Shown here in pieces: positions 7,604-17,153 of a stretch of DNA of 64,000 nucleotides. The DNA is from Spongorhabdus nitratireducens (GTDB taxonomy: Bacteria; Pseudomonadota; Gammaproteobacteria; Pseudomonadales; Endozoicomonadaceae): the NCBI GenBank assembly GCA_947387575.1, contig CANDOC010000003.1, positions 124,001-188,000 on the forward strand. The letters are read 5' to 3'. Position numbers and translations under genes: made by a program. Numbering within the stretch: the stretch's first letter is position 1; each line of letters starts with the position of its first letter. A model generated the notes under the pieces. The model searched no databases. It worked only from the letters and a program-made list of their open reading frames with translations, and was not told the DNA's origin.

Positions 7604-8893
7604 ATGACAGCCAACTCGTTAACACCAAGCTCGTCTTTACGGGCCAGATGGAAGCAACTGGACCTCTGGGTCAAAATCCTGCTGGGCATGGTTGCCGGCC
7701 TTGCCACTGGCGCACTGATGGGTGAAGGCGCCCTGATCTTCAAGCCGCTGGGCTCCCTGTTCGTTAATGCCATCAAGATGCTGATTGTGCCATTGGTGTT
7801 CTGCTCACTCATCGTCGGCATTACCTCGATGGAAGACACCCGCCGGATGGGCCGCATCGGTCTGAAATCACTGATTATTTATCTGGCCACAACCGCCGTC
7901 GCCATCTCCATCGGCCTGTTGCTGGGTCATGTGATGGCACCGGGTGAAGGTCTGAACCTGATTGCCAGCACCGATCAGGCAGCTAAAGAAGCCCCGACGC
8001 TGGTACAAACCATTGTCGGACTGATTCCTTCAAACCCGGTAAAAGCGCTGGCAGCCGGTAATATTCTGCAGATTATTGTGTTTGCTGTTGCCCTCGGTGT
8101 GTCCCTGAACCTGATTGGGGAAAAGGGCAAGCCTGCTGTTGCTGTCTTTGAAAGCCTCAGTGAAGCCATGTACAAGCTGACCGGCATCATTATGAGCCTG
8201 GCACCGATTGGTGTATTTGGCCTGATGGCCTGGGTTGCCGGCAGCTATGGTCTTGATGTCCTGATGCCGCTGATCAAGGTTGTTGCTGCCGTTTATATTG
8301 GCTGCGCCCTGCATATTTTTGGTTTTTACTCACTGATGCTGTCCCTGTTTGGCCGCCTGAATCCGCTGAATTTTTTCCGCGGTATCCGTTCTGCCCAAAG
8401 CATTGCTTTCACTACTTCCAGCAGTGCCGGCACTCTGCCTGCCAGTCTGGACAATGCCCAGAAAAACCTGGGCGTATCCAAGGGTATTTCCAGCTTTGTA
8501 CTGCCGCTGGGCGCCACGATTAATATGGACGGCACCGCCCTTTATCAGGGTGTTACTGCGCTGTTTGTCGCACAGGCCTTTGGTATTGACCTGGGAATGT
8601 CCGACTACATCACTATTATCATCACTTCGACTCTGGCTTCTGTCGGTACTGCAGGTGTTCCAGGTGCAGGTCTGATTATGCTGAGTCTGGTACTGACGAC
8701 TGTCGGCCTGCCAATGGAAGGTGTTGCACTGATCGCAGGTATCGACCGGATACTGGATATGGCACGTACGGTGGTGAACGTCAGTGGTGACCTGATGGTA
8801 ACTACTGTTGTGGGTCGCAGCGAAAATGAACTCGACCTGCAAACCTATAACTCTGATACCAGCACTTCAGAAAAAGCTGAGCAAATTGCCTGA
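7604..8893 (+). CDS. Dicarboxylate/amino acid:cation symporter (DAACS family)
   Basis: A 429-aa inner-membrane symporter of the DAACS family (GltP/DctA type), which moves glutamate, aspartate or C4-dicarboxylates with H+ or Na+. Hallmarks are the serine-rich reentrant hairpin FTTSSSAGTLPASL and the NMDGTALYQGV motif in the seventh transmembrane segment, followed by the second hairpin SVGTAGVPGAGL. Early helices carry IKMLIVPLVFCSL. The C-terminal DRILDMARTVVNVSGD is also typical. Sequence alone does not decide between glutamate and dicarboxylate. A strong bidirectional terminator follows the stop codon. Confidence 0.93.
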   Translation: MTANSLTPSSSLRARWKQLDLWVKILLGMVAGLATGALMGEGALIFKPLGSLFVNAIKMLIVPLVFCSLIVGITSMEDTRRMGRIGLKSLIIYLATTAVAISIGLLLGHVMAPGEGLNLIASTDQAAKEAPTLVQTIVGLIPSNPVKALAAGNILQIIVFAVALGVSLNLIGEKGKPAVAVFESLSEAMYKLTGIIMSLAPIGVFGLMAWVAGSYGLDVLMPLIKVVAAVYIGCALHIFGFYSLMLSLFGRLNPLNFFRGIRSAQSIAFTTSSSAGTLPASLDNAQKNLGVSKGISSFVLPLGATINMDGTALYQGVTALFVAQAFGIDLGMSDYITIIITSTLASVGTAGVPGAGLIMLSLVLTTVGLPMEGVALIAGIDRILDMARTVVNVSGDLMVTTVVGRSENELDLQTYNSDTSTSEKAEQIA

Positions 8894-8905
8894 CCTGTTC
8901 TCTAC

Positions 8906-8937
8906 AAAAAAGCCCGCTTATTAAAGCGGGCTTTTTT
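8906..8937. terminator. Bidirectional rho-independent terminator
   Basis: A perfect 10-bp stem AAGCCCGCTT / AAGCGGGCTT (8910-8919 and 8924-8933) with a 4-base loop is flanked by A4 and T4 runs. It lies between the convergent symporter and MscK-type channel genes and can serve both. Confidence 0.93.
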
Positions 8938-8950
8938 ATGATCCGGCCAT

Positions 8951-11900
8951 CTAGATTTCCGGTGTATTACCCGGCCGGGGAACGGCATCTCTGGCTGATA
9001 ACACATGATGGAGATGAACATCCTGCTGGGTATGAGCCACCTTAATACCATGTTCTTCAAACAGCTGATGCACTCGGTTATTGGCTGCATTAATTCCCGG
9101 AAAACGGTCATCTACATGGTTCACAAAGATCCGCAACTCCCATACCTGGGCACTCTCACTGTATTGAATAAAATAAACCTCCGGAGGGGGCTCTTTCAGT
9201 ACGTAATCAGACTCTCTGGCTGCCTGAAACAATAGACGTCTGACCAACTCTGCATCACTGCCGTGTTCAACCCCGTACCACAACAACATCCTGACAACAC
9301 TGTTGCTTAAAGACCAGTTAACAAGCTGATCAGTTACCAGTGTTTTATTAGGGACAATTATCTCTTTTTTATCCCAGTCTTTAATTGTCGTCGCACGAAT
9401 CCGGATCCGAGTCACTTCACCGGTCAGCTCTCCAATAGTGATTGTGTCGCCTATTCGTAAGGGGCGCTCAAACAGAATAATCAGACCAGATATGAAGTTG
9501 GCAAAAATTTCCTGCAGACCGATACCAATACCGACACCAATCGCAGCCACCAGCCATTGCAGCTTGTCCCAGCTAACCCCCAACACCGATAAAGCAAAGA
9601 CGATACCCAGCCCCACCGTGCTGTAACTGGTGACTTTACCAATGGCATAGGCCGCACCCGGTTGCAGTTCCAGTCGCGATAAGAGCAGCATTTCCAGTAA
9701 TCCCGGTAAATTGCGCGACAGGCTCAATGAGGAAACCAAAATAACAATCGCCAGCAGTACATTCAGCAATACAATCGAAACCGGGCTTCCTTCACTGGAG
9801 ACCTCAACCACAGAAACACTTTGCAGGTACTGCAACAATGGCAGCTGGTCATGCCATACCAGATAGAGAGCCAGTACCAGAGCCACCAGCAACAGGCCAT
9901 TGGCAAGACTCCTGGCCTGATGATTCACGGTCACAACATCAGCCAGAGAGCCTGTATCTGCTTCGATACTCTCGCCTTCTTTTTGTCTGTTCTGGGCCCG
10001 GGATTGCATCAATCGTCGGGTAGCCAGTCTCAGCCCCCGGCTGACCAGGCCATGTAACAGCACCAGAACAGAAGCGGCGATAAGACTGGTCACCAGCTGT
10101 GACTGTAACTGCAGGGCAGTGAAATAATACCCCTGCAGGGTCAGCGCTATCTGGATTACCGGCAGCAGCAACAGGCTGCCACCCAATATCCAGTGTGCCA
10201 TACGGGACGATAGCAGGTGGCCACCGACGTTCAGCAGTTTATAGATCAGCAGGCATTCAAGTACCGATGTTATCAGCAGTACCAGTTCACCAAGGGCATC
10301 CTGCCCCAGATTAATATGGTATTTGGAGCTGAACCCCAACAATAAGCTGCCGACCAGCATTACTGTCATCAACTTGCGCAGATGAACTCTGCTTTGACGA
10401 CACCGGTCCGAAGACCAGCGAAAGTGATTGATACCCACACCAGCGGGACGCATCAACCGTATCGCTAATGCAAACACAAGCCATACCAGAGCGGTTATTA
10501 ATAGTGTCTGGCCCAGAGCTCGTGCACCTGACTGCCCTTGTGACAGATTGAGCATCAAGCCCGTTCCAGTCAGAACCAGCGGCATGGGTAATACCAGTAG
10601 CAAATCAGCAACCAGGGCTTTGAATGTTGTCAGTAAACTATCCCGCCCGACTTTTCCGGCCCGCTCATTTAACTCAGACTGCATCGCCTGCAGTCGTGGT
10701 CGACGTGAAACAAGCAATCCGGTCGCACCCAACAGCAATAACAGCAGCCACAGCTGTTGTTGCAGACGTTGTACAACTGTTACCAGCCAGCTGCTCCAGG
10801 GCATGGCATCAAACTGTTGCAGTAATCTTTGTGGCAACCGCCATAGCCACTGCAAATCAATACGGGGGTTACTGGCAACAAGAAACAGTCGTTCATGAAG
10901 CTTTCCGGATAAACGGGTACTACGTTCTGCCAGTGACTTCTGATTGGCAACCAGACTAACTGCCACTGTTACCAGGTTATCCAGCTCACTGTTTAACTTA
11001 TCCAGCAGTGTCATTCGGTTCTGGATAAGTTTTTCCAGTGCGGCTTTGCCTTTACGCCCCAGCTTCTCATCCGAGTTCAGCAAGCGCTGCTTTGTCCAGT
11101 ATTCTGTTCGTTCAAGCTCATGTCGCTGCTGGCTGAACAAATATTGTTGCAACTTCAGATCTGCTACTTGTTTATTCAGGGATGCATCAACAACCAGCTC
11201 AGGAATGGCCTGTTTTTGTTCGCGTAACAGGCGCGCAACCAGCTGGCTGTTTCCCAGCGTCATCAGCTGGTGTTCTACTTCGTGATCAACGGCCTGAAGC
11301 CGGTGCATCTGCTGTTTGACATCACGGTTACGCCGGGTGAGCTCTGCCAGTTGGTCAGTAAGATTCAGCAACTGCTTGCTCAGCTCCACATTAATTTCTG
11401 CTTCTTCCTGCAACAGGCGGCTTTGTTGCAAAACATCCGTAGTATCTGTAGCAGATGCTGCAATAGCTTCCCTGTCGGCCCGGCGTTTCTCTCCCAGCAA
11501 TTCCTGGATAACGGCCAGTTCAGCGTCATAACGAGCCAGCTGTTTTTCTGACAGCTGTTGTTCAAGTGTCAGCTTTTCCAGCAAAAGACCATGCCCCTGT
11601 AACTCCAGATTGAGGCGATTGGTACGCGCCTGCAGCAGGCTTATCTCTGCAAGAATGACATTGCGCTGCTGCTCTTTAGCGACGTCACTGGTAGTTTCCG
11701 GGCCAAGTTGTGCAAGCTGTGCTGCAAGTTTCTTTTCCCGTTCATGGCCTGCAGCAACATCGGCTCTAATAGTTTCCGGACGCCCACGTTCTATCAATAT
11801 ACGATCACTGACACTGTCCAGCCGTCCCTGCCACTCCTGCTGGGATTGCTGGAACTCGCCCTGCAGCTTTTCCAATTGCTGCAAGTCACGGCTGCGATGC

Positions 11901-12235
11901 TTGTTCTGTAATACCTTATCTTCAGCAATACTGAGCTGCTGCAGCTCACGTCGCAGTTTTTCGACCTGCTGCGGCCAGTCCTGCTGCTCCTGCTGCAGCT
12001 TCGTCAGCCAGTCCTGCTCGTCCTCGGCCTCCTGCAGGAAAGCCAGAGCCTTTCGGTACTGATCGGTGTTCTGTTTTGCTGCCGGGTCAGCTTCTTTTTC
12101 CTGCTGGCTAAGCATCTGCGTCAACGCCTCAATGGTAGGAGGGCGCTGTGCGTAGCCAACAGAGGAAAAAAACAATAGCAACCCTGCTGCCAGCGCTGGC
12201 AGAGTCGGTAATAACCGGGTCTTCGGTTGATTCAT
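8951..12235 (-). CDS. mscK: Large mechanosensitive channel, MscK/MscM (KefA/YjeP) type
   Basis: A 1094-aa inner-membrane channel that opens under membrane tension to protect against osmotic downshock. A signal peptide (residues 1-29, ending VGYAQ) leads to a long periplasmic coiled-coil region rich in Gln/Glu/Leu (about 30-480, MscS_porin type). A multi-pass membrane block follows from about 490. The C-terminal MscS pore and beta domain contain WLVAAIGVGIGIGLQEIFAN, FISGLIILFERPLRIGDT, RATTIKDWDKKEIIVPN. The length fits both MscK (1120 aa) and MscM (1107 aa) of E. coli; the choice between them is not settled by sequence inspection. It is monocistronic and convergent with the DAACS gene. Confidence 0.9.
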   Translation of the reverse strand: MNQPKTRLLPTLPALAAGLLLFFSSVGYAQRPPTIEALTQMLSQQEKEADPAAKQNTDQYRKALAFLQEAEDEQDWLTKLQQEQQDWPQQVEKLRRELQQLSIAEDKVLQNKHRSRDLQQLEKLQGEFQQSQQEWQGRLDSVSDRILIERGRPETIRADVAAGHEREKKLAAQLAQLGPETTSDVAKEQQRNVILAEISLLQARTNRLNLELQGHGLLLEKLTLEQQLSEKQLARYDAELAVIQELLGEKRRADREAIAASATDTTDVLQQSRLLQEEAEINVELSKQLLNLTDQLAELTRRNRDVKQQMHRLQAVDHEVEHQLMTLGNSQLVARLLREQKQAIPELVVDASLNKQVADLKLQQYLFSQQRHELERTEYWTKQRLLNSDEKLGRKGKAALEKLIQNRMTLLDKLNSELDNLVTVAVSLVANQKSLAERSTRLSGKLHERLFLVASNPRIDLQWLWRLPQRLLQQFDAMPWSSWLVTVVQRLQQQLWLLLLLLGATGLLVSRRPRLQAMQSELNERAGKVGRDSLLTTFKALVADLLLVLPMPLVLTGTGLMLNLSQGQSGARALGQTLLITALVWLVFALAIRLMRPAGVGINHFRWSSDRCRQSRVHLRKLMTVMLVGSLLLGFSSKYHINLGQDALGELVLLITSVLECLLIYKLLNVGGHLLSSRMAHWILGGSLLLLPVIQIALTLQGYYFTALQLQSQLVTSLIAASVLVLLHGLVSRGLRLATRRLMQSRAQNRQKEGESIEADTGSLADVVTVNHQARSLANGLLLVALVLALYLVWHDQLPLLQYLQSVSVVEVSSEGSPVSIVLLNVLLAIVILVSSLSLSRNLPGLLEMLLLSRLELQPGAAYAIGKVTSYSTVGLGIVFALSVLGVSWDKLQWLVAAIGVGIGIGLQEIFANFISGLIILFERPLRIGDTITIGELTGEVTRIRIRATTIKDWDKKEIIVPNKTLVTDQLVNWSLSNSVVRMLLWYGVEHGSDAELVRRLLFQAARESDYVLKEPPPEVYFIQYSESAQVWELRIFVNHVDDRFPGINAANNRVHQLFEEHGIKVAHTQQDVHLHHVLSARDAVPRPGNTPEI

Positions 12236-12436
12236 ATTCAGACCACAGATAGAGAATTCTGCAGACTGTTATCGGCAGGCAGGCCTTGATAAAGAGAGGA
12301 AGCCTGGTGGCTTTTGCCATTTGGAGGTGTAAAAAATCGTTGAATCTTCTTATTGGAGCTATGGTTATATCCTTATAACCTTTTGCTTATATTTTTAGCG
12401 ACCTTCTGACCTGCACTACCCGGTTGAAAGCACAAT

Positions 12437-13426
12437 ATGCACGATACAGCCCAATCCAAAGGCCTGGTTCAACGCCTAAAAAAAATACCGACTCCACTGG
12501 GAGGGCTGGCACTGGGTATTGCCAGCCTGGGTGCGGTCTGGGGAAGCATTATGCCCGCATGCCAGTATATGCCCTGGATTTCAGCAGCGATTGCAGCCCT
12601 GTTATTGACAGCCATTGCCTCGAAGTTTGTAACCTCGCCAGAACTGCTCAAAGAGGAACTGTCCCATCCGGTTATTGGCAGTGTATTACCGACCTGCACC
12701 ATGGCCACAATGGTCATTGCCCAGTCTGTTATGGAGTTTTGGCCGGAACTGGCCCGAAGCCTTTGGGTCCTGGCCGTTGCCGGGCATCTTCTACTACTGG
12801 TGGCTTTTGTAAGGTTCCGGCTCAAGGATTTCAGACTTCAGCATATGGTTCCGAGCTGGTTTATACCGCCCGTCGGCATTATTGTTGCCGCGGTGACCAG
12901 TAAGGGAATGGGATTTGAGTCTCTGGCTCAGGGACTGTTTCTGTTCGGGCTCTGCGCCTATGCTCTGGAGCTTCCAGTGATGCTCTATCGGTTGGTTTTT
13001 GCCGAGGCTATTCCCACAGCAGCGCTACCGACCTTTGCTGTTATGGCCGCACCCGCCAGCCTGTCTCTAGCAGGTTATCTGACGATCTCGAGCCAGCCGG
13101 GTTATCTGTTGATTATGATCCTGGCACCACTGGCTATATTTATGACTGCCATGGTTTATGTTGCCTTTATTCGCCTGCTGAAACTGCCCTTCTCTCCCGG
13201 CTATGCTGCTTTCACATTTCCCATGGTGATTGGCGCAACAGCTCTGATCAAACTGGCTCACTTACTGCAGGCCGATGGTTATCTGCAGGCCTACAAGGTT
13301 GTATCCGGTATAGCCATGGCGGAGCTTGCGATTGCCACCCTGATGGTAACTTATGTCGCTCTGCGCTTTGCTCGACACTATCTGCAACGGCAACCTGATG
13401 CTCTTAAAACAAACCCGATAACTTAA
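12437..13426 (+). CDS. TDT family transporter (TehA-like)
   Basis: A 329-aa membrane protein with about ten hydrophobic segments, of the tellurite-resistance/dicarboxylate transporter (TDT) family, which includes TehA and SLAC1-type anion channels. It starts with the family pattern KKIPTPLGGLALGIASLG, and later shows PSWFIPPVGIIVAA and FSPGYAAFTFPMVIGATAL. The substrate cannot be told from sequence; tellurite export is only one possibility, and no tehB is adjacent. The stop codon lies inside a long perfect palindrome that forms the terminator. Confidence 0.88.
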   Translation: MHDTAQSKGLVQRLKKIPTPLGGLALGIASLGAVWGSIMPACQYMPWISAAIAALLLTAIASKFVTSPELLKEELSHPVIGSVLPTCTMATMVIAQSVMEFWPELARSLWVLAVAGHLLLLVAFVRFRLKDFRLQHMVPSWFIPPVGIIVAAVTSKGMGFESLAQGLFLFGLCAYALELPVMLYRLVFAEAIPTAALPTFAVMAAPASLSLAGYLTISSQPGYLLIMILAPLAIFMTAMVYVAFIRLLKLPFSPGYAAFTFPMVIGATALIKLAHLLQADGYLQAYKVVSGIAMAELAIATLMVTYVALRFARHYLQRQPDALKTNPIT

Positions 13427-13443
13427 GTTATCGGGTTTGTTTT
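13406..13443. terminator. Long palindromic terminator overlapping the TDT stop codon
   Basis: A perfect 38-bp inverted repeat (19-bp arms centred between 13424 and 13425, core CCCGATAACTTAAGTTATCG) followed by T residues. The TAA stop of the upstream gene is in the centre. It probably terminates both the TDT gene and the convergent tpm gene. Confidence 0.85.
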
Positions 13444-13466
13444 TTGTCACGTCGGAACAGCTAACG

Positions 13467-14165
13467 TCAAGTTCGACGAACCAGCGTATAAGTGCGCTCG
13501 GTTAGCCAGGTTAATCCTTCTTCCCTGAAGTGCGGCGTACGATCAAGCACTTTTTCATCTTCGTACTGCAGGGTAATTTCAAAGTGCTCACCATACAGCT
13601 GCTCAACTTCTGAATCAGGGACACTGAAAGGTGGGCCCTGCATTTCATTCATATCGTACTCAAGCGTAACCAGCAGCATGCCTGCACTTTCAGGCAGCCA
13701 GTTGCACAATGCCTCGGCATAACGGCGTCTGATGGCTGGCGGCAGAGCTACCAGAGCAGCCCGGTCATACACCGCAACCACCCCTTCCAACTGCTTTGGC
13801 GTAAGCTCGAAAAAATCGCCACAGGCAATGGTCAGATCCGCATTTTTACCGTCTTCAGTGCCAGCACTGTAATAGAGCTTCATGACTCCATCCTGGCTGA
13901 CTTCCGGCTGTAACGACCATTCCTTGAAGAACGATTCGACAGCCAGTTCACTCAGCTCGACACCGAGAACTTCCAGCTGTTGAGAGCGAAGCCAGATCAT
14001 ATCCTCAGTTTTACCGCACAGAGGTACCAATACCCTGCTGTGTTCCGGAATACCCAGTTCAGGCCAGAATCGGGTCATACGAGGATTAACCGCAGGCTGA
14101 TGAAAGCCGATTTCGCCGTTCTGCCAGCACTCCAGCCAGAAGTCCCTGCTATGTGTTGTTGCCAT
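13467..14165 (-). CDS. tpm: Thiopurine S-methyltransferase
   Basis: A 232-aa SAM-dependent methyltransferase of the bacterial TPMT family, which methylates thiopurines and, in some bacteria, selenium and tellurium compounds. The chosen ATG (14163-14165) gives MATTHSRDFWLECWQNG, matching the family start with its FW..W core. Other motifs are PLCGKTEDMIWL and VLGVELSELAVESFF (SAM binding), VYDRAALVALP, and LLVTLEYD. The frame is open upstream to 14330, but that 55-residue extension is not family-like. No strong ribosome-binding site is seen. It is convergent with the TDT transporter. Confidence 0.88.
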   Translation of the reverse strand: MATTHSRDFWLECWQNGEIGFHQPAVNPRMTRFWPELGIPEHSRVLVPLCGKTEDMIWLRSQQLEVLGVELSELAVESFFKEWSLQPEVSQDGVMKLYYSAGTEDGKNADLTIACGDFFELTPKQLEGVVAVYDRAALVALPPAIRRRYAEALCNWLPESAGMLLVTLEYDMNEMQGPPFSVPDSEVEQLYGEHFEITLQYEDEKVLDRTPHFREEGLTWLTERTYTLVRRT

Positions 14166-14366
14166 ATGTAGCCAATCATTAAAACTTTTCGTTTGATCGG
14201 GCTGACAGTGTCCCCCTTGCACGTCAGCCCGCCGAAATTCATACCTCCAGCATCGGAAAGGTAAGTCACCGTACAAACCAAAACCGGGGATGAGTTCAGC
14301 AACCCTGCCGCATCCTTCAGATTCAGTCAACTGTATCCAGGATGAATCAGGCGTGGTCAGATTGCT

Positions 14367-15185
14367 TTAAACCAGACCGAGCTTGTGCGCAATATGAATC
14401 AGGTTCTGCCTGTTACCAGCGCCTAACTGCTGCTTCAGGCGCTCGATATGATACTCAACGCCCCGCTCGGTAAGGCTCAGAATATCGGCCATCTGCTTGC
14501 TGCTTTTTCCCCGGGATACCCCTTCCAGTGTTTTCATGGCATTGGGGCAGATCACATCGCTATTCAGGTAAGGGTTAAAGTGCTGACTATGACTGGATTG
14601 CAATTCGAGATGGTAAAGCATCAACAGGTGATGCAGCTGATGACCAATCGATTTCACGTAGTTGTTCAGGTCACAGGTTTCCATATCACTGGTTAATGAA
14701 AACAGGCCGCACCAGTATTCACCGGTAAACGCTCGCATCGGCCAGGTAATTCTTGATTTGACCCCAAGGGTTTTCATATAGGCACTGAGCCGGGCCAGCG
14801 GGCTATTGCCCTGCCTGCGCGTCAGTTGAACACGTGGCCAGTCAAACCGGATAGTCGGAATAAAGTTCGGATCCAGCGTGGCAAACTTTTCCAGATACAC
14901 TTCGGTCAGCTCCGGATCCATCTCACAGGTATGCAGTACCGACCGGGCTCGGGCCAGATGCCTCAATGAGAACAGCCGGGCCTCGGGAGCAGAGGAAAGA
15001 TCTTCTGCCAGCCGGTAAGGTGCACCCTGATAGCTGACAGAGTTGAAGCCAAGGTCACAGAAGGTTTTCGCAATATCACTGCGTATTTCGTCAAGATTAC
15101 GGCTGGTATTAATGCCGGAAGACCAGACGGTTCGGGACAGGGTATTGTTGTTCGAGTTAGCCATAACAGCACTATCTGACTTCAT
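14367..15185 (-). CDS. LuxR family regulator with autoinducer-binding-type domain
   Basis: A 272-aa transcription factor. The N-terminal part (about 25-190) resembles the acyl-homoserine-lactone domain: YLEKFATLDP keeps the Asp-Pro pair, and an FDW motif follows. The Trp four residues before the conserved Tyr is Leu here, so ligand preference may be altered. The C-terminal 60 residues are a clear LuxR HTH: GKSSKQMADILSLTERGVEY then HIERLKQQLGAGNRQNLI. The start ATG has GAGG seven bases upstream. No luxI-type synthase is in the window, so it appears to be an orphan or solo regulator. Targets are unknown. Confidence 0.87.
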   Translation of the reverse strand: MKSDSAVMANSNNNTLSRTVWSSGINTSRNLDEIRSDIAKTFCDLGFNSVSYQGAPYRLAEDLSSAPEARLFSLRHLARARSVLHTCEMDPELTEVYLEKFATLDPNFIPTIRFDWPRVQLTRRQGNSPLARLSAYMKTLGVKSRITWPMRAFTGEYWCGLFSLTSDMETCDLNNYVKSIGHQLHHLLMLYHLELQSSHSQHFNPYLNSDVICPNAMKTLEGVSRGKSSKQMADILSLTERGVEYHIERLKQQLGAGNRQNLIHIAHKLGLV

Positions 15186-15533
15186 GGTATGTCCTCACTG
15201 TTCTGCAGGTTTATATAATTTGATTCCGACCTCTTCCTTTTCCATAAACTGCCGCTGGCTCAGATTGATATCAGGGCAGTATTTCCAACAGGCGAATTAT
15301 TCCACCAGCAGTCTGCTTTTTGACCGCAATTACTAACAGTGATTCGAATATCTACTCATTTGTCTCTAATAAAATTTTCATTTCCATTTTGTTTTTTATT
15401 TCATTATCCCGATTCCAGCCTGAAACCCTGATGAGCTCTTGATAAAAAACCTCACCGCACCTGATACGTTTTCGCTAGAATGCAGACCGACACCCGACTC
15501 ATTACCTTTAAAGCCAAGGGGATCCGCACTTCC
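15186..15533. other. AT-rich intergenic region upstream of mtnA
   Basis: This divergent region separates the LuxR-type gene from mtnA. A -35-like TTGATA lies at 15439-15444 with a weak -10 (GATACG, about 15463) after 18 bp, which would place the transcript start near 15475 and favour the mtnA ATG at 15534 over 15480. No SAM riboswitch or other structured leader was recognised. Confidence 0.35.
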
Positions 15534-16586
15534 ATGTCACAGTCTTCATTGCCTCTGAGCATTATCTGGCAGGATAACCGCACCCTCTCCCTACTGGACC
15601 AGACGCTGTTGCCACTGGAGCTTCGCTATGAGGAGCAGCAGAACATTGAACAGGTCTGGGACAGTATCAAGCAACTGAAAGTCAGGGGGGCACCCGCGAT
15701 TGGAATTGCCGGTGCCTACGGACTGGTGATCGGGATGCAGGATAATGTAGAGCTGTCTACAGCAGAGTTTCTGGCAGAACTGCGCAAGCAAGCTGATTAT
15801 CTGAACAGTGCCCGGCCAACGGCCGTCAATCTGTCCTGGGCACTGGAGCGCGTAGTAAATAAAGCAGGCCAGTCTGATGCAGATACCGCTGAAGCCTTGC
15901 TCAGTATTATTCGCCACGAAGCTGAACTGATCCATGAAGAAGACCGCCAACTGTGTCGGGGTATCGGCGAGCATGGATTACCATTAATCAAAGAAGGCAT
16001 GGGTGTTCTGACCCACTGTAATGCCGGCGGTCTGGCAGTATCCGAGCGCGGGACTGCACTGTCACCACTCTATCTGGCACATGAGCAGAATATCAGCTTC
16101 AAGGTTTATGCTGACGAAACCCGGCCGCTGCTGCAAGGTGCACGGTTGACCGCCTGGGAGCTGTCACAGGCCGGTATTGATGTCACTCTGCAAACCGATA
16201 ATATGGCCGCCTATGCCATGCAGCAGGGGCTGATTGATCTGGTGATTGTCGGTACAGACCGGGTTGCCGCCAATGGCGATGTGGCCAACAAGATTGGCAC
16301 CCTCGGTGTTGCCATTCTGGCGAAGCACTACAATATTCCGTTTTATGTGGCCAGCCCCTCTTCCACGATTGATCTCTCAACCAAAACCGGAGCAGATATC
16401 GAAATCGAGCAGCGGCACGCTGAAGAGGTTTGTGAGTTCGGAGCGCGCCGAACAGCTCCGGAAAATATTTCGGTGCTGAACCCGGCTTTTGATGTCACAC
16501 CAGCCGAACTTGTGACCGGAATTATTACCGAGAAAGGGATTCTGCACCCTCCATTTGCTGAAGGGTTACAGCAGGCAGCCAGTTAG
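15534..16586 (+). CDS. mtnA: S-methyl-5-thioribose-1-phosphate isomerase
   Basis: MtnA isomerises methylthioribose-1-phosphate to methylthioribulose-1-phosphate in methionine salvage. The 350-aa protein carries the family motifs VRGAPAIGIAGAYG, THCNAGGLA (catalytic Cys), YADETRPLLQGARLTAWEL and GTDRVAANGDVANKIGT (catalytic Asp), ending in NPAFDVTPAELVTGIITEKG. An ATG at 15480 would add 18 residues. The one at 15534 is preferred because AAGGGG lies upstream at 15516-15521 and the family starts near here. No other salvage gene is adjacent in the window. Confidence 0.93.
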   Translation: MSQSSLPLSIIWQDNRTLSLLDQTLLPLELRYEEQQNIEQVWDSIKQLKVRGAPAIGIAGAYGLVIGMQDNVELSTAEFLAELRKQADYLNSARPTAVNLSWALERVVNKAGQSDADTAEALLSIIRHEAELIHEEDRQLCRGIGEHGLPLIKEGMGVLTHCNAGGLAVSERGTALSPLYLAHEQNISFKVYADETRPLLQGARLTAWELSQAGIDVTLQTDNMAAYAMQQGLIDLVIVGTDRVAANGDVANKIGTLGVAILAKHYNIPFYVASPSSTIDLSTKTGADIEIEQRHAEEVCEFGARRTAPENISVLNPAFDVTPAELVTGIITEKGILHPPFAEGLQQAAS

Positions 16587-16595
16587 AGAAAGAGC

Positions 16596-17060
16596 TTAGT
16601 CTTCAGGCTCTTCTATCACTCGAATAACATACTCGTGCCAGTCAGCAGGGTCTGGCACATCTTTTTCCGAGAATACCTTGTCCTGTACCGAATAACCGGA
16701 CTTATACACAGTGTCCTGAGTACCACTGATCAGCGGATGCCACTCCGGCAGCTCATATCCCTGGTGCAGCAATCGATAAGCACAGGTCTCCGGCAGCCAG
16801 AACAGATCAGGCAGTTCCCTGATTGTCAGACGAATACAGTCCGGTACCGTTGCATGACGGTTGGCATAGTCACTGCAACGACAGGTGTGTGTGTCCAGCA
16901 ACTTGCAGGCTATCATGGTTTCGAACATTTCATCGGTTTCGTCATTGATAACCTTGTTCAGGCAGCAGCGACCACAACCGTCACAGAGTGATTCCCACTC
17001 TTCATCTGTCATTTCATCCAGGCGCTTGCTGTACCAGTACGGCTGTGAACTATCGGTCAT
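16596..17060 (-). CDS. ycgN: UPF0260 cysteine-cluster protein YcgN
   Basis: A 154-aa YcgN/UPF0260 family protein, part of the broader YkgJ-like CxxxCxxCC superfamily thought to bind a metal or Fe-S cluster. Visible are WESLCDGCGRCCLNK near residue 30, then CKLLDTHTCRCSDYANR and PDCIRLT, eight cysteines in conserved positions, and ETCAYRLLHQG with PEWHPLISG. The length equals the E. coli protein (about 150 aa). The function is unknown. It ends 9 bp from the mtnA stop, convergent, with a weak AAGAGC/GCTCTT hairpin (16590-16612) across the junction. Confidence 0.9.
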   Translation of the reverse strand: MTDSSQPYWYSKRLDEMTDEEWESLCDGCGRCCLNKVINDETDEMFETMIACKLLDTHTCRCSDYANRHATVPDCIRLTIRELPDLFWLPETCAYRLLHQGYELPEWHPLISGTQDTVYKSGYSVQDKVFSEKDVPDPADWHEYVIRVIEEPED

Positions 17061-17153
17061 AAGGACTCCCGGCGAAAGGGCAAAAGAAAACGGCGCAGGC
17101 TACGTAGCCCCCACCCTGTCGTCAAGCAGGGTTCTCCGCAGCAGTTTACATCC

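Noticed and set aside
8330-8842. 170-aa ORF antisense to the DAACS symporter
   Set aside because: Gln/Ser/His-rich shadow of a membrane protein gene.
10428-10898. 156-aa ORF antisense to the mechanosensitive channel gene
   Set aside because: Low-quality, Arg/Ser/Pro-rich translation and full overlap with a well-supported gene. It is a shadow.
14166-14330. N-terminal extension of the tpm product
   Set aside because: The 55 residues upstream are not family-like, and the ATG at 14165 gives the expected start.
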